Notes: generated from the sequence alone by a model not told the origin. A DNA stretch of 64,000 nucleotides from Mycobacterium sp. SVM_VP21 (GCA_024758765.1 CP101406.1:2480001-2544000); one strand, 5' to 3'; numbered from the stretch's first letter, positions 27,383-37,267 are shown. Made by a program: numbers and translations.

Positions 27383-27424
27383 GGTTTGTCAGTTGTTGCT
27401 AGAAAGCAGGCGTAGCTTTTAGGA

Positions 27425-28741
27425 ATGGCTGACAACCCGGCGGCTCCGGTCCTACCGCGCTCCACCCTGGACCAGCTCAGCGCCGTCCCGGACGCCATCC
27501 TGCGCCGACTTAAGAACTACTCGGGCCGGCTGGCCACCCAGGCTGATGCCGTGATGGGCGAGCGGTTGCCGTTCTTTGCCGAATTGGAGGCTTCGCAGCG
27601 AGCCAGCGTCCAACTGGTGGTGCAGACCGCCGTGGTCAACTTCGCCGAGTGGATGCGCGACCCGCACGGCAATGTCAGCCACACCGCGCAGGCGTTTGCA
27701 CTGGTGCCGCAGGACTTGACCCGCCACATCGCGCTGCGGCACACGGTGGACATGGTGCGGGTCACCATGGAGTTCTTCGAGGAGGTCGTACCGCTGCTGG
27801 CCCGCTCCGAAGAGCAGGTGACCGCGCTGACCGTGGGCATCCTCAAGTACAGCCGGGACCTGGCGTTCACCGCCGCCTCCGCCTACGCCGACGCCGCGGA
27901 GGCCCGGGGCACCTGGGACTCCCGGATGGAGGCCAGCGTGGTGGACGCCGTGGTCCGCGGTGACACCGGACCGGAGCTGTTGAGCCGCGCAGCCGCCCTG
28001 AACTGGGACACCACCGCCCCGGCCACCGTCGTGGTGGGCACCGCACCGCCAGGTCCGGACGCCTTCGCCGGACAAAAAGCCAGCCAAGACGTCCGCGATG
28101 TCGCCGAACGCCACGGCCGAGCGGCGCTGACCGACGTGCACGGCACCTGGCTGGTGGCCATCGTGTCGGGCCCACTGACGCCCACGCAGAAGTTCTTCGC
28201 CGATCTGCTCGGCGCGTTCTCCGACGGTCCGGTGGTGATAGGACCGACGGCGCCGACGTTGACCGCGGCCTATCACAGTGCCAGCGAAGCGATCTCAGGG
28301 ATGAACGCCGTGGTGGGCTGGACCGGGGCGCCCCGCCCGGTGCTAGCTCGCGAGCTGCTTCCCGAGCGGGCGCTGATCGGCGATGCGTCGGCGATCGCCG
28401 CCCTGCACACCGACGTGATGCGGCCGCTGGCCGAGGCCGGTCCCACGCTCACCGAGACCCTGGACGCCTATCTGGACTGTGGCGGCGCGATCGAGGCCTG
28501 CGCCCGCAAGTTGTTCGTTCATCCAAACACCGTCCGTTACCGCCTGCGGCGGATCGCCGACTTCACCGGACGCGATCCGGCCGTGCCGCGCGACGCCTAT
28601 GTCCTGCGGGTTGCCGCCACGGTCGGGCGGCTGGCCCACCAGGCGGAACAGGCGAGCTTCACCACCACGGATGTGACCTACTCCGCGTCGCTGGTGTCCG
28701 ACGCAGCCGACGCCGAACCGCAGGCCGAGTCGGGCATGTGA
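27425..28741 (+). CDS. mabR: PucR-type regulator MabR of the FAS-II operon
   Basis: 438 residues. N-terminal sensory region with conserved MVRVTMEFFEEVVPLLARSE and AYADAAEARGTWDSRMEAS, and C-terminal PucR helix-turn-helix (LDAYLDCGGAIEACARKLFV, HPNTVRYRLRRIADFTGRDP) at about 350-405. It matches Rv2242, shown in M. tuberculosis to bind the fabD promoter and repress mycolic acid genes. The gene lies directly upstream of fabD on the same strand with a 181-bp promoter region between. The N-terminus differs from Rv2242 but the body is nearly identical in pattern. Confidence 0.92.
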   Translation: MADNPAAPVLPRSTLDQLSAVPDAILRRLKNYSGRLATQADAVMGERLPFFAELEASQRASVQLVVQTAVVNFAEWMRDPHGNVSHTAQAFALVPQDLTRHIALRHTVDMVRVTMEFFEEVVPLLARSEEQVTALTVGILKYSRDLAFTAASAYADAAEARGTWDSRMEASVVDAVVRGDTGPELLSRAAALNWDTTAPATVVVGTAPPGPDAFAGQKASQDVRDVAERHGRAALTDVHGTWLVAIVSGPLTPTQKFFADLLGAFSDGPVVIGPTAPTLTAAYHSASEAISGMNAVVGWTGAPRPVLARELLPERALIGDASAIAALHTDVMRPLAEAGPTLTETLDAYLDCGGAIEACARKLFVHPNTVRYRLRRIADFTGRDPAVPRDAYVLRVAATVGRLAHQAEQASFTTTDVTYSASLVSDAADAEPQAESGM

Positions 28742-28836
28742 CCTGCTACGAAACGCTCTCGGCGCGCCCTCGGATGCGCACCCCGAGCGAACAGTTGTCG
28801 CAGTTCGGTATCGAACACGTCGCATCGAACGGCAGA

Positions 28837-28912
28837 TTTGTATGGTCTCCACAAAAACATAAGACAATGTTCATAATCTAGGACATCCTGCAAATCGCGC
28901 TTCACAATGTTC
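28837..28912 (+). promoter_or_regulatory. FAS-II operon promoter region with candidate MabR sites
   Basis: The spacer between mabR and fabD is AT-rich compared with its surroundings. It contains an inverted repeat TTTGT-N9-ACAAA (28837-28855), two direct copies of ACAATGTTC (28864-28872 and 28904-28912, 40 bp apart) and a possible -10 box TAATCT (28874-28879). TTTGT/ACAAA half-sites resemble the inverted repeat described for MabR, though I recall a wider spacing there. Confidence 0.5.
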
Positions 28913-28922
28913 TCTTAAAGAC

Positions 28923-29867
28923 GTGATTGCGTTGCTCGCTCCCGGACAGGGATCTCAGACCCCCGGCATGCTCTCGCCGTGGCTGGAGTCGGCTGGCGCC
29001 GATGCCGCCCGCGAGCAGTTGGCCGCCTGGTCGGAGATCGCCGGCCTGGACCTGATCGCGCTGGGCACCACCGCGACGGCCGAGGAGATCACCGACACTG
29101 CGGTCACCCAGCCGCTGGTGGTGGCGGCAACCCTGCTGGCCTACGCCGAGCTGGTCAAGCGGCGCAACGGCCCCGTGAGCGGCAGCGATGTCATCGTGGC
29201 CGGCCATTCCGTCGGTGAGATCGCGGCTTACGCGATCGCCGGCGTCATCTCCCCCGACGACGCCGTCATGCTGGCCGCCACCCGCGGCCGCGAGATGGCT
29301 AAGGCCTGCGCACTCGAACCGACCGGCATGGCCGCCCTGCTCGGTGGCGACGAGGCCGAGGTGCTGGCCCGCCTCGAGCAACTCGACCTGACCCCGGCCA
29401 ACCGCAACGCTGTCGGCCAGATCGTGGCGGCCGGCCCGCTGCCGGCCCTGGACAAGCTCGCCGAAGACCCGCCCGCCAAGGCCCGGGTCCGCAAACTGGC
29501 CACCGCCGGGGCGTTCCACACCCAGTACATGGCACCAGCGCTGGAGGCTTACGCTGCCGCCGTCGAGCAGGTCAAGGCCGCGGGAGTTGCCGCGGGAATC
29601 TCAGGGCCCACCGCTACCCTGTTGTCCAACCGCGACGGGCAGCCGGTGACGTCGGCGGCTCAGGCATTGGAGCACCTGGTTGCGCAGCTGACCCGGCCGG
29701 TGCGCTGGGACCTGTGCACCGAGACACTCCGCGCCCGCGAAGTAACGGCGATCGTGGAATTTCCGCCCGCCGGTACCCTGGCCGGCATCGCCAAACGCGA
29801 ACTTCGGGGGACTCCGACGCACGCCGTCAAATCTCCCGCGGATCTGGACGGGCTTCCCGAGCTCTAA
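28923..29867 (+). CDS. fabD: Malonyl-CoA:ACP transacylase
   Basis: 314 residues. Loads malonate onto AcpM for FAS-II chain extension of meromycolate. N-terminal LLAPGQGSQTPGML, nucleophile Ser in VAGHSVGEIAAYAIAG (about 94), and His in AGAFHTQYM (about 200). GTG 28923 starts directly at MIALLAPGQGSQ, with only a poor ribosome site (TTAAAGAC). First gene of the fabD-acpM-kasA-kasB-accD6 operon. Confidence 0.97.
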   Translation: MIALLAPGQGSQTPGMLSPWLESAGADAAREQLAAWSEIAGLDLIALGTTATAEEITDTAVTQPLVVAATLLAYAELVKRRNGPVSGSDVIVAGHSVGEIAAYAIAGVISPDDAVMLAATRGREMAKACALEPTGMAALLGGDEAEVLARLEQLDLTPANRNAVGQIVAAGPLPALDKLAEDPPAKARVRKLATAGAFHTQYMAPALEAYAAAVEQVKAAGVAAGISGPTATLLSNRDGQPVTSAAQALEHLVAQLTRPVRWDLCTETLRAREVTAIVEFPPAGTLAGIAKRELRGTPTHAVKSPADLDGLPEL

Positions 29868-29949
29868 CGCCCGCTTCCAAACCTGCACAACCAGATACCC
29901 AGTAATTACCCCCGCACACCCCGTGCGGATCCAACCGAAGGGAAACACA

Positions 29950-30249
29950 GTGGCTGCCAGCCAGGATGAAATCATCGCCGGTCTCGCCGAGATCATCGAA
30001 GAGGTGACCGGTATCGAGCCGAGCGAGGTCACCGTCGAGAAGTCCTTCGTCGACGACCTGGACATCGACTCGCTGTCGATGGTGGAGATCGCGGTTCAGA
30101 CTGAAGACAAGTACGGCGTGAAGATCCCGGACGAGGACCTCGCCGGTCTGCGCACCGTCGGTGACGTGGTGGGCTACATCCAGAAGCTCGAGGCCGAGAA
30201 CCCCGAGGCCGCCGCCGCGCTGCGCGAGAAGTTCGGTTCCGAGAGCTAA
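29950..30249 (+). CDS. acpM: Meromycolate extension acyl carrier protein
   Basis: 99 residues from GTG 29950 with a GAAGGGAAA ribosome site. The phosphopantetheine attachment Ser41 lies in [20 protein letters not shown]. Carries growing acyl chains for KasA and KasB. The C-terminal tail ends [10 protein letters not shown] and is about 16 residues shorter than the M. tuberculosis protein, which has a long extension; I recall the short form from fast growers. Confidence 0.97.
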   Translation: MAASQDEIIAGLAEIIEEVTGIEPSEVTVEKSFVDDLDIDSLSMVEIAVQTEDKYGVKIPDEDLAGLRTVGDVVGYIQKLEAENPEAAAALREKFGSES

Positions 30250-30251
30250 TC

Positions 30252-31505
30252 GTGTCCTCTCAGCCTTCTACGGCCAACGGCGGTTACCCGAATGTGGTGG
30301 TAACCGCCGTTGAGGCCACCACTTCAATCGGCGCGGACATCGAGAGCACGTGGAAGGGCTTGCTCGCCGGCGAGAGCGGCATCCATGTGCTTGAGGACGA
30401 GTTCGTCTCCAAGTGGGATCTGCCGGTCAAGATCGGCGGACACCTCAAGGACCCGGTGGACGACCACATGGGCCGGCTGGACCTGCGACGGATGTCGTAC
30501 GTCCAGCGGATGGCCAAACTGCTCGCCGGGCGGTTGTGGGAGAACGCCGGATCGCCCGAGGTCGACCCGGACCGTTTCACGGTCGTCGTCGGCACCGGAC
30601 TGGGTGGCGGCGAGAAGATTGTCGAAACCTATGACCTGATGAACGAGGGTGGCCCCCGCAAGGTGTCGCCGCTGGCCGTTCAGATGATCATGCCCAACGG
30701 TGCGGCCGCAGTGGTCGGTCTGCAGCTCGGCGCTCGCGCCGGGGTCATCACCCCGGTGTCGGCTTGTTCGTCGGGTTCGGAGGCGATTGCGCACGCGTGG
30801 CGTCAGATCGTCATGGGCGACGCGGACTTCGCGGTCTGCGGCGGTGTCGAAGGCGGCATCGAGGCCCTTCCGATCGCTACCTTCTCGATGATGCGGGCCA
30901 TGTCGACCCGCAACGACGACCCCGAGGGTGCGTCGCGGCCGTTCGACAAGGACCGGGACGGCTTCGTATTCGGTGAGGCCGGCGCGCTGATGATCATCGA
31001 GACCGAAGAGCACGCCAAGGCGCGCGGCGCTAAGCCGCTGGCCCGGTTGATGGGCGCCGGTATCACCTCCGACGCCTTCCACATGGTGGCTCCCGGTCCC
31101 GACGGCAAGCGGGCCGGCCGTGCGATGACCCGGTCGTTGGAGTTGGCGGGCCTGTCCGCCAAGGACGTCGACCACATCAACGCGCACGGAACGGCTACTC
31201 CGATCGGTGACACGGCCGAGGCGAACGCGATCCGGGAAGCCGGTTGCCAGCACGCCGCGGTGTACGCACCCAAGTCGGCGCTGGGCCACTCCATTGGGGC
31301 GGTCGGGGCGCTGGAGTCGGTGCTGACGGTGCTCTCGTTGCGTGACGGGGTCATCCCGCCGACGCTGAACTACGAGACACCCGATCCCGAGATCGATTTG
31401 GACGTCGTGGCGGGCGAGCCCCGTTACGGTGACTACAAGTACGCGATTAACAATTCATTCGGGTTCGGTGGGCACAACGTCGCGCTCGCCTTTGGGCGGT
31501 ACTGA
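30252..31505 (+). CDS. kasA: Beta-ketoacyl-ACP synthase KasA
   Basis: 417 residues. FAS-II condensing enzyme, essential in mycobacteria and target of thiolactomycin. Catalytic Cys172 in [12 protein letters not shown], His312 in [13 protein letters not shown] and His346 in [17 protein letters not shown], each one residue later than in M. tuberculosis because of an extra N-terminal Ser. GTG 30252 lies 2 bp after the acpM stop. The C-terminus [18 protein letters not shown] is shared with KasB. Confidence 0.98.
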   Translation: MSSQPSTANGGYPNVVVTAVEATTSIGADIESTWKGLLAGESGIHVLEDEFVSKWDLPVKIGGHLKDPVDDHMGRLDLRRMSYVQRMAKLLAGRLWENAGSPEVDPDRFTVVVGTGLGGGEKIVETYDLMNEGGPRKVSPLAVQMIMPNGAAAVVGLQLGARAGVITPVSACSSGSEAIAHAWRQIVMGDADFAVCGGVEGGIEALPIATFSMMRAMSTRNDDPEGASRPFDKDRDGFVFGEAGALMIIETEEHAKARGAKPLARLMGAGITSDAFHMVAPGPDGKRAGRAMTRSLELAGLSAKDVDHINAHGTATPIGDTAEANAIREAGCQHAAVYAPKSALGHSIGAVGALESVLTVLSLRDGVIPPTLNYETPDPEIDLDVVAGEPRYGDYKYAINNSFGFGGHNVALAFGRY

Positions 31506-31540
31506 CACCGGATCGCGAGAGAGGGAAGTTCGCAACAGCC

Positions 31541-32809
31541 ATGTCAACGCTGGCAACGGGAAAGGGTCTCCCCAACGTCGTCGTCACCGGCTACGCCATG
31601 ACGACGGCTTTGGCAGCGGATGGGGAGAACACCTGGAAGAAGCTGCTGGACGGCCAAAGCGGCATTCGCAGGCTGACCGATTCATTCGTCGAGGAGTATG
31701 ACCTGCCGGTTCGTATCGGCGGGCACCTCGTCGAGACCCCGGAGATGTTCGACGAGGGGCTGAACCGGACGGAGCTGCGTCGGCTTTCCTACTTGCAGAA
31801 GTTGGCTTTGGTGCTGAGCCGGCGTGCCTGGGAGCACGCCGGCTCACCCGAAGTCGACACCCGGCGCCTCATGGTGTCGGTCGGCACCGGGATGGGCTCC
31901 AGTGAGGAGCTCGTCTGGGCCTACGACGGCATGCGCGAACGCGGCCTGAGGGCGGTCTCGCCATTGGTCGTGCAGAAGTACATGCCCAACGGAGCGGCCG
32001 CTGCGGTCGGACTGGACCGTCAGGCCAAAGCCGGGGTGATCACCCCGATCTCGGCCTGTGCATCAGGCTCCGAGGGCATCGCCCACGCCTGGCAGCAGAT
32101 TGTTCTCGGCGAAGCCGACATAGCGATCTGCGGTGGTGTGGAAACCCGGATCGAAGCAGTGCCGATCGCGGGGTTCGCCCAGATGCGTATCGTGCTGTCC
32201 ACCAGCAATGACGACCCGGAGGGCGCCTGCCGCCCCTTCGACCGTGACCGCAACGGGTTCGTGTTCGGCGAGGGCGCCGCACTGATGGTGATCGAGACAG
32301 AGGAGCACGCCAAGGCGCGCGGCGCCAACATCCTCGCCCGGATCATGGGTGCCTCGATCACCTCGGACGGCTACCACATCGTCGCGCCGGACCCCGACGG
32401 TCAAAGCGCGGGTCGGGCGATGACACGGGCGATCCAGATGGCCGACCTGACACCCGGCGACATCAGCCACGTCAATGCGCACGCCACCGGAACCACGGTG
32501 GGTGACGTGGCAGAAGGCCACGCCATCAACCTGGCTTTGGGTCCGCACGGCGGCAACGCCGCGGTGTACGCGCCCAAGGCGGCACTCGGCCACTCGGTCG
32601 GTGCGGTCGGCGCGGTCGAATCCATCCTGACGGTGATGGCCCTGCGTGAACAGGTCATCCCACCGACGCGCAACATGGAGAACCTCGACCCCGAGATCGA
32701 CCTGGATGTGGTCGCAGGCGAACCGCGCCCGGGCAACTACGAGTACGCGATCAACAACTCATTCGGGTTCGGCGGGCACAACGTCGCAATCGTCTTCGGT
32801 CGGTACTGA
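31541..32809 (+). CDS. kasB: Beta-ketoacyl-ACP synthase KasB
   Basis: 422 residues. Tandem paralog of KasA that extends meromycolate to full length and in M. tuberculosis is needed for acid-fastness. Active-site Cys in [12 protein letters not shown], His in [13 protein letters not shown] and His in [20 protein letters not shown] 31541 gives [20 protein letters not shown]; 35 bp after kasA, with a GAGGGAAG ribosome site about 15 bases before the ATG. Confidence 0.97.
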   Translation: MSTLATGKGLPNVVVTGYAMTTALAADGENTWKKLLDGQSGIRRLTDSFVEEYDLPVRIGGHLVETPEMFDEGLNRTELRRLSYLQKLALVLSRRAWEHAGSPEVDTRRLMVSVGTGMGSSEELVWAYDGMRERGLRAVSPLVVQKYMPNGAAAAVGLDRQAKAGVITPISACASGSEGIAHAWQQIVLGEADIAICGGVETRIEAVPIAGFAQMRIVLSTSNDDPEGACRPFDRDRNGFVFGEGAALMVIETEEHAKARGANILARIMGASITSDGYHIVAPDPDGQSAGRAMTRAIQMADLTPGDISHVNAHATGTTVGDVAEGHAINLALGPHGGNAAVYAPKAALGHSVGAVGAVESILTVMALREQVIPPTRNMENLDPEIDLDVVAGEPRPGNYEYAINNSFGFGGHNVAIVFGRY

Positions 32810-32870
32810 AGGCCATAAACGGACCAGAAGCGAGACCCGCGATCAAGAATCAGACCCAAGGAGAGGCGCG

Positions 32871-34292
32871 ATGACGACTATGGCTCCCGAGACGGTGGGC
32901 GAATCGCTCGACCCGCGCGATCCCCTGCTGCGTCTGTCGACCTTCTTCGACGACGGCACCGTGGAATTGCTGCACGAGCGTGACCGTTCCGGCGTGCTGG
33001 CCGCGGGCGGCACCGTCAACGGAGTGCGCACCATCGCGTTCTGCACCGACGGCACCGTGATGGGCGGTGCGATGGGCATCGAGGGCTGCGACCACATCGT
33101 CAACGCCTACGACACCGCGATCGCCGAGCAGAGCCCGATCGTGGGCCTGTGGCACTCGGGCGGTGCCCGGCTGGCTGAGGGCGTGCGAGCCCTGCACGCG
33201 GTCGGACGGGTCTTCGAAGCCATGATCCGAGCTTCCGGATTTGTCCCGCAGATCTCGGTGGTGGTCGGTTTCGCCGCCGGCGGCGCCGCCTACGGGCCGG
33301 CCCTGACCGACGTCATCGTGATGGCACCGGAGGGCCGGGTGTTCGTCACCGGCCCCGACGTGGTGCGCAGCGTCACCGGCGAGGACGTCGACATGGCCGC
33401 GCTGGGCGGCCCCGACACCCACCACAAGAAGTCCGGCGTGTGCCACATCGTCGCCGACGACGAGCTCGACGCCTACGAGCGGGGCCGCCGTCTGGTCGGG
33501 TTGTTCTGCCAGCAGGGCCATTTCGACCGCAACAAGGCCGAGGCGGGCGAGATCGACCTGCACGCGCTGCTGCCGGAGTCGGCGCGGCGCGCCTACGACG
33601 TGCACCCGCTGGTGAACGGCCTGCTCGATGCCGACGCTCCGTTCGATGAGTTCCAGGCCAAATGGGCGCCGTCGATGGTGGTCGGGCTGGGCCGGTTGTC
33701 GGGTCGCACCGTCGGCGTGCTGGCCAACAACCCGCTGCGGCTGGGCGGCTGCCTGAACTCCGAGAGCGCCGAGAAGGCGGCACGTTTCGTGCGGCTGTGC
33801 GACGCCTTCGGGATTCCGCTGATCGTGATCGTCGACGTGCCGGGCTACCTGCCGGGTGTAGGCCAGGAATGGGGTGGCGTGGTGCGCCGCGGCGCCAAGC
33901 TGCTGCACGCGTTCGGTGAGGCCACCGTCCCCCGCGTCACGCTGGTGACCCGCAAGACTTACGGTGGGGCCTACATCGCGATGAACTCGCGGTCGTTGGG
34001 CGCCACCAGGGTGTTCGCCTGGCCGGACGCCGAGGTCGCGGTGATGGGCGCCAAGGCCGCGGTCGGCATCCTGCACAAGAAGAAGCTGGCCGCCGCACCC
34101 GATCACGAGCGCGAGGCGCTGCACGAGGAACTGGCTGCCGAGCACGAGCGGATCGCCGGCGGGGTGGACAGCGCCATCGACATCGGCGTGGTCGACGAGA
34201 AGATCGATCCCTCGCACACCCGCGGCAAGATCACCCAGGCATTGGCTGAGGCGCCGGCCCGTCGCGGCCGCCACAAGAACATCCCGCTGTAA
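32871..34292 (+). CDS. accD6: Acyl-CoA carboxylase beta (carboxyltransferase) subunit AccD6
   Basis: 473 residues. Makes malonyl-CoA (and methylmalonyl-CoA) with the biotinylated AccA3 subunit, supplying FabD. Crotonase-type oxyanion segments: LWHSGGARLAEGVRALHAVG, VVGFAAGGAAYGPALTD, VDVPGYLPGVGQEWGGVVRR, and RKTYGGAYIAMNSRSLGAT. ATG 32871 follows AAGGAGAGGCGCG. Last gene of the FAS-II operon, followed by a strong hairpin. Confidence 0.97.
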   Translation: MTTMAPETVGESLDPRDPLLRLSTFFDDGTVELLHERDRSGVLAAGGTVNGVRTIAFCTDGTVMGGAMGIEGCDHIVNAYDTAIAEQSPIVGLWHSGGARLAEGVRALHAVGRVFEAMIRASGFVPQISVVVGFAAGGAAYGPALTDVIVMAPEGRVFVTGPDVVRSVTGEDVDMAALGGPDTHHKKSGVCHIVADDELDAYERGRRLVGLFCQQGHFDRNKAEAGEIDLHALLPESARRAYDVHPLVNGLLDADAPFDEFQAKWAPSMVVGLGRLSGRTVGVLANNPLRLGGCLNSESAEKAARFVRLCDAFGIPLIVIVDVPGYLPGVGQEWGGVVRRGAKLLHAFGEATVPRVTLVTRKTYGGAYIAMNSRSLGATRVFAWPDAEVAVMGAKAAVGILHKKKLAAAPDHEREALHEELAAEHERIAGGVDSAIDIGVVDEKIDPSHTRGKITQALAEAPARRGRHKNIPL

Positions 34293-34313
34293 CCCCCACC
34301 CACTTCCCTCTTT

Positions 34314-34377
34314 CCGCGAGCATGCGTGTCCCCGGTCGACACACCGGGGCAATTCCCGGGATTGCGCACGCTCGCGG
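34314..34377. terminator. Bidirectional hairpin terminator between accD6 and the SDR gene
   Basis: Outer stem CCGCGAGCATGCG (34314-34326) with CGCACGCTCGCGG (34365-34377), one mismatch, plus an inner CCCCGG/CCGGGG stem. It sits between two convergent genes and can end both transcripts. Palindromes of this CCGCGAGC type are common between mycobacterial genes. Confidence 0.75.
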
Positions 34378-34382
34378 CCGGC

Positions 34383-35132
34383 TCACCGGGTGGTGTAGCC
34401 GCCGTTGGCAAAGACGGTCTGACCGGTGATCCAGTGGCCGCCGTCGAGCAAAAACAGGACTAGCGGCGCGATGTCCTCGATCTGGGTCAACCGATTGCCC
34501 ATCGCCTGCGACTTGTGGAACTCGACGCGCTCGGGGGTCTCCTGCGGGTAGAAGAACGGCGTGTCCATCGGCCCGGGCGCGACACTGTTGACGCTGATAC
34601 CCCGGGTCCCGAACTCCTTGGCCGCAGCACGGGTGAAGTGCTCGACCGGACTCTTGGAGCCCGCATAGGTGGAGTAGCCGTCGGTGAACGCCCCCAGCAG
34701 CGCGGTCACGATCGTCACCACCGAACCGTTGTCGTTAAGGCGCTTACCGGCCTCCTGCAAAAAGAAGTACGCGGACTTGGCGTTGATGTCGAACATCGAG
34801 TCGTACTCGGCTTCGGTGGTCTCCAACATGGGCTTTCGCAGCACCTTGCCGACGGTGTTGACCGCGAAATCCAGGCCGCCGAAGGCGTCCACCGCGGCGT
34901 CGAAGAGGGCGGTGACATTGGCCGGAACGGTCAGGTCGCCCTGCACCTTGATGGCCTTGGCACCGGCGTCCTGCACCGCCGCCACGGTCTTGTCGGCGTC
35001 GGGCTCAGAGCTGTCGCTGTTGTAGTGCACCGCGACGTTGACGCCGTGCGAGCCCAAAGTGGTGCTGATCAGCCCGCCCAGGTTCTTGGCCCCCGCGGCC
35101 ACCACTGCCGATTTTCCGGTCAAATCACTCAT
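34383..35132 (-). CDS. Short-chain dehydrogenase/reductase
   Basis: 249 residues. Classical SDR layout: cofactor loop VVAAGAKNLGGLIS, NAG-equivalent DFAVNTVGKV, catalytic Y-x3-K in GYSTYAGSKSPVEHFTRA and C-terminal DGGHWITGQTVFANGGYTTR. HYNSDSS after the second strand suggests NADPH preference. Substrate unknown. It is divergent from a LysR regulator with a perfect palindrome between, suggesting the pair are regulator and target. Confidence 0.9.
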   Translation of the reverse strand: MSDLTGKSAVVAAGAKNLGGLISTTLGSHGVNVAVHYNSDSSEPDADKTVAAVQDAGAKAIKVQGDLTVPANVTALFDAAVDAFGGLDFAVNTVGKVLRKPMLETTEAEYDSMFDINAKSAYFFLQEAGKRLNDNGSVVTIVTALLGAFTDGYSTYAGSKSPVEHFTRAAAKEFGTRGISVNSVAPGPMDTPFFYPQETPERVEFHKSQAMGNRLTQIEDIAPLVLFLLDGGHWITGQTVFANGGYTTR

Positions 35133-35209
35133 GGAAGTCCCCTTCTGTGTCTGAACACGAAACTAACCGGACTCCATACAAATGAGAAACAGTGTTATGC
35201 GCGGGTTCA

Positions 35210-35224
35210 ACAAATAGTATTTGT
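35210..35224. promoter_or_regulatory. Perfect palindrome in the SDR/LysR promoter
   Basis: ACAAATA-G-TATTTGT, a perfect 7-1-7 inverted repeat, 15 bp before the LysR start. It contains the T-N11-A core expected for LysR-type regulators (the T of an AT-rich dyad), and lies in an AT-rich island. Confidence 0.6.
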
Positions 35225-35239
35225 AGTTAGCATGAGCCG

Positions 35240-36109
35240 ATGTTCCCGGTCCCGGACCTTCGCCGCCTGACCCACTTCATCGCCGTCGCCGAGTCCGCCG
35301 GCTTCACCAGCGCCGCCACGCAGCTGCATCTGTCCCAGCAGGCGTTGTCGCATTCGGTTCAACAGCTGGAGAAGGAAATCGGCGTGACGCTGCTGATGCG
35401 CGCCGGGCGTCGCGTCACCTTGACCGCTGCCGGGCAGACCCTGATGGACGAGGGCCGCGCACTGTTGGCGGCGGCTCGAACCCTCACAGCGCACACGCGG
35501 GCCGCGGCCAGCGCCCAACCGGATGAGTTCGTGGTCGGGCACTCCCCTGCGATCAGCAATCACGACGTCTACGCCCTGATCGAACCGGCGATCGCCGCCT
35601 CGCCCGACACGTCGTTCACGGTCGTACAGCTGTTCCCCGACCGGCTGACCGCCGGGGTGCGCGAAGGCACGGTGCAGTTGGGGCTGCGCCGCGCCGTGGT
35701 GCCCCAGGACCTGCTGGCTGGCGCGGTGATCGGGTACGACCCGCTGCGGATCGCCGTGCCTGCCGATCACCCGCTGGCCGCGCGCTCCCGCATCCGCATC
35801 GCCGATCTCGCCGACGAACTGATCGCGCTATGGGCGCCCCCTGGGGCTTCTTACTACAGCGACTTTCTGGTCAACGCCTGCCGGCGTGCCGGATTCGAGC
35901 CGCAATACCGGGTCAGCCGAGTGCAGGGCTGCCCGCCTGAGGTGGCGGCCCTGACCGAGAGCGCCGTCGCGTTCGTCACCGCACCGGCCGGACCGGCCCT
36001 CGGCGGCACCGTCACCGTCGTCGATCTCGACGAGCCGCTGCTGGTGCCCCTGCAAGCGCTGTGGCAGCCGCACACCAGTTCAGCGGTGCGCGACGCGATT
36101 GTGCGCTGA
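35240..36109 (+). CDS. LysR-family transcriptional regulator
   Basis: 289 residues. N-terminal winged HTH (DLRRLTHFIAVAESAGFTSA, ATQLHLSQQALSHSVQQLEK) and C-terminal periplasmic-binding-like effector domain (FVVGHSPAISNHDVYAL, GVREGTVQLGLRRAVVPQDL, DPLRIAVPADHPLAARSRI). Its target is most likely the divergent SDR gene. Confidence 0.92.
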   Translation: MFPVPDLRRLTHFIAVAESAGFTSAATQLHLSQQALSHSVQQLEKEIGVTLLMRAGRRVTLTAAGQTLMDEGRALLAAARTLTAHTRAAASAQPDEFVVGHSPAISNHDVYALIEPAIAASPDTSFTVVQLFPDRLTAGVREGTVQLGLRRAVVPQDLLAGAVIGYDPLRIAVPADHPLAARSRIRIADLADELIALWAPPGASYYSDFLVNACRRAGFEPQYRVSRVQGCPPEVAALTESAVAFVTAPAGPALGGTVTVVDLDEPLLVPLQALWQPHTSSAVRDAIVR

Positions 36110-36157
36110 GACCGGCTGAGTTCACGCCCGCCCGGAGGTCGTGTCGAGCCGCGCTCC

Positions 36158-37237
36158 CTACCCGGCGCTCAATGCATCGAAGACGTCGGTGAAGACGGAT
36201 CCAGGGAACTGCAACAAGGCCGTGCCGACGTCGCTCAGGCCCGTTTGCACGGCATCCAGGATCGCGGTGGGATCGCCGCCGGCGAGCGCCTCCCAAATAT
36301 GCCAGGTCGCCGCCTGCGGCGCGACGATCACGTCACGCACGTCGACAAACAATGCGGTAAGCAGATCGGCCGGCGGAACCGGTGTCCCGTTGAAGCTCAC
36401 CAGCGTCCAGTCCCCAGGCCCGCCTTCGAGCACGACCTGGCCCACGTTGGGCAGCAAGGTGCCCGTTCCCTTCAGCTCGTCGACGAACATCGGGATGAAC
36501 ACCGAGAAATCGGGATTCTGGGCGTTCATCAGAGCCCAGGCGGTGATCGCCGCCTCGCCGGACGCGGCGACCGCCGTGTTCGGGCCGTCGGCGGCAATGG
36601 TGTCGTCGTAGATCACCTGAGTGGCTCCGCTGAACAGGTCGTTGAATTCAACGCCGTTGATGTCCGGGGATCCCGGCAGCGGCACGAACTCCAGCCCGAA
36701 CGCCCAGGCCGCCAACGTCATCATGAACTCGATGCCCTCGGTGCTGGACAGTGCATGGCCGGCATACACGCCACCGTCGATCTCGTTGAGGCCCTCCAGT
36801 TGGTGGACTTCCATGTTCAGCGAGTCGGCCAGGGGCTGCACGGTCTGCCACATCCGGTATTCGGTACCGCCGTAGACCCCGGCGATGTCGTTGCCGTACT
36901 GCGCCTCAATCTGTTGCGAGACGTCCGCTGCCTGCTGCTGGCCAAGGACGCCCAGCGGCGCTCCCGGAGGTCCCCCGGAAACGCCTTCGGACCCCTGCCC
37001 GCCGCCTTCGGCCGAGCCGCTTCCGACCTGGTTGGTGTCGGGAGCCGAGGCACCGGTGATGTTGTTTGCGTGGCGGACCAGGTCCAGCGTGATCGACCCG
37101 TCACCGGCGGTCAGCGCGATGTCGGCGCGGTGAACGCCAGAGTGGGCGGCGTCCATCGGACTGGCTGTGAAAAGGCTGGCACCGAGTAGGGCGACGCTGA
37201 TCGTCGCATAGGCGTTGGCCGTGGAGATATTTTTCAT
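36158..37237 (-). CDS. Secreted histidine-phosphatase-superfamily protein, likely inactive
   Basis: 359 residues from ATG 37237. N-terminal signal sequence (AYATISVALLGASLFTAS). The phosphatase fold is recognisable: first catalytic His in ITLDLVRHANN, EYRMWQTVQPLADSLN and LEGLNEIDGGVYAGH. In mycobacterial relatives the second catalytic His is in a VxxSHGAAI motif; here that place reads NTAVAASGEAAITAW, so the His is absent. A Gly-rich loop GGGQGSEGVSGGPPGAPLG is inserted after the first motif. The protein is probably exported; the role is unknown, and a binding rather than catalytic function is possible. Confidence 0.75.
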   Translation of the reverse strand: MKNISTANAYATISVALLGASLFTASPMDAAHSGVHRADIALTAGDGSITLDLVRHANNITGASAPDTNQVGSGSAEGGGQGSEGVSGGPPGAPLGVLGQQQAADVSQQIEAQYGNDIAGVYGGTEYRMWQTVQPLADSLNMEVHQLEGLNEIDGGVYAGHALSSTEGIEFMMTLAAWAFGLEFVPLPGSPDINGVEFNDLFSGATQVIYDDTIAADGPNTAVAASGEAAITAWALMNAQNPDFSVFIPMFVDELKGTGTLLPNVGQVVLEGGPGDWTLVSFNGTPVPPADLLTALFVDVRDVIVAPQAATWHIWEALAGGDPTAILDAVQTGLSDVGTALLQFPGSVFTDVFDALSAG

Positions 37238-37267
37238 AGTGAGCCGATGTTCCCTCTGCAATCAACC

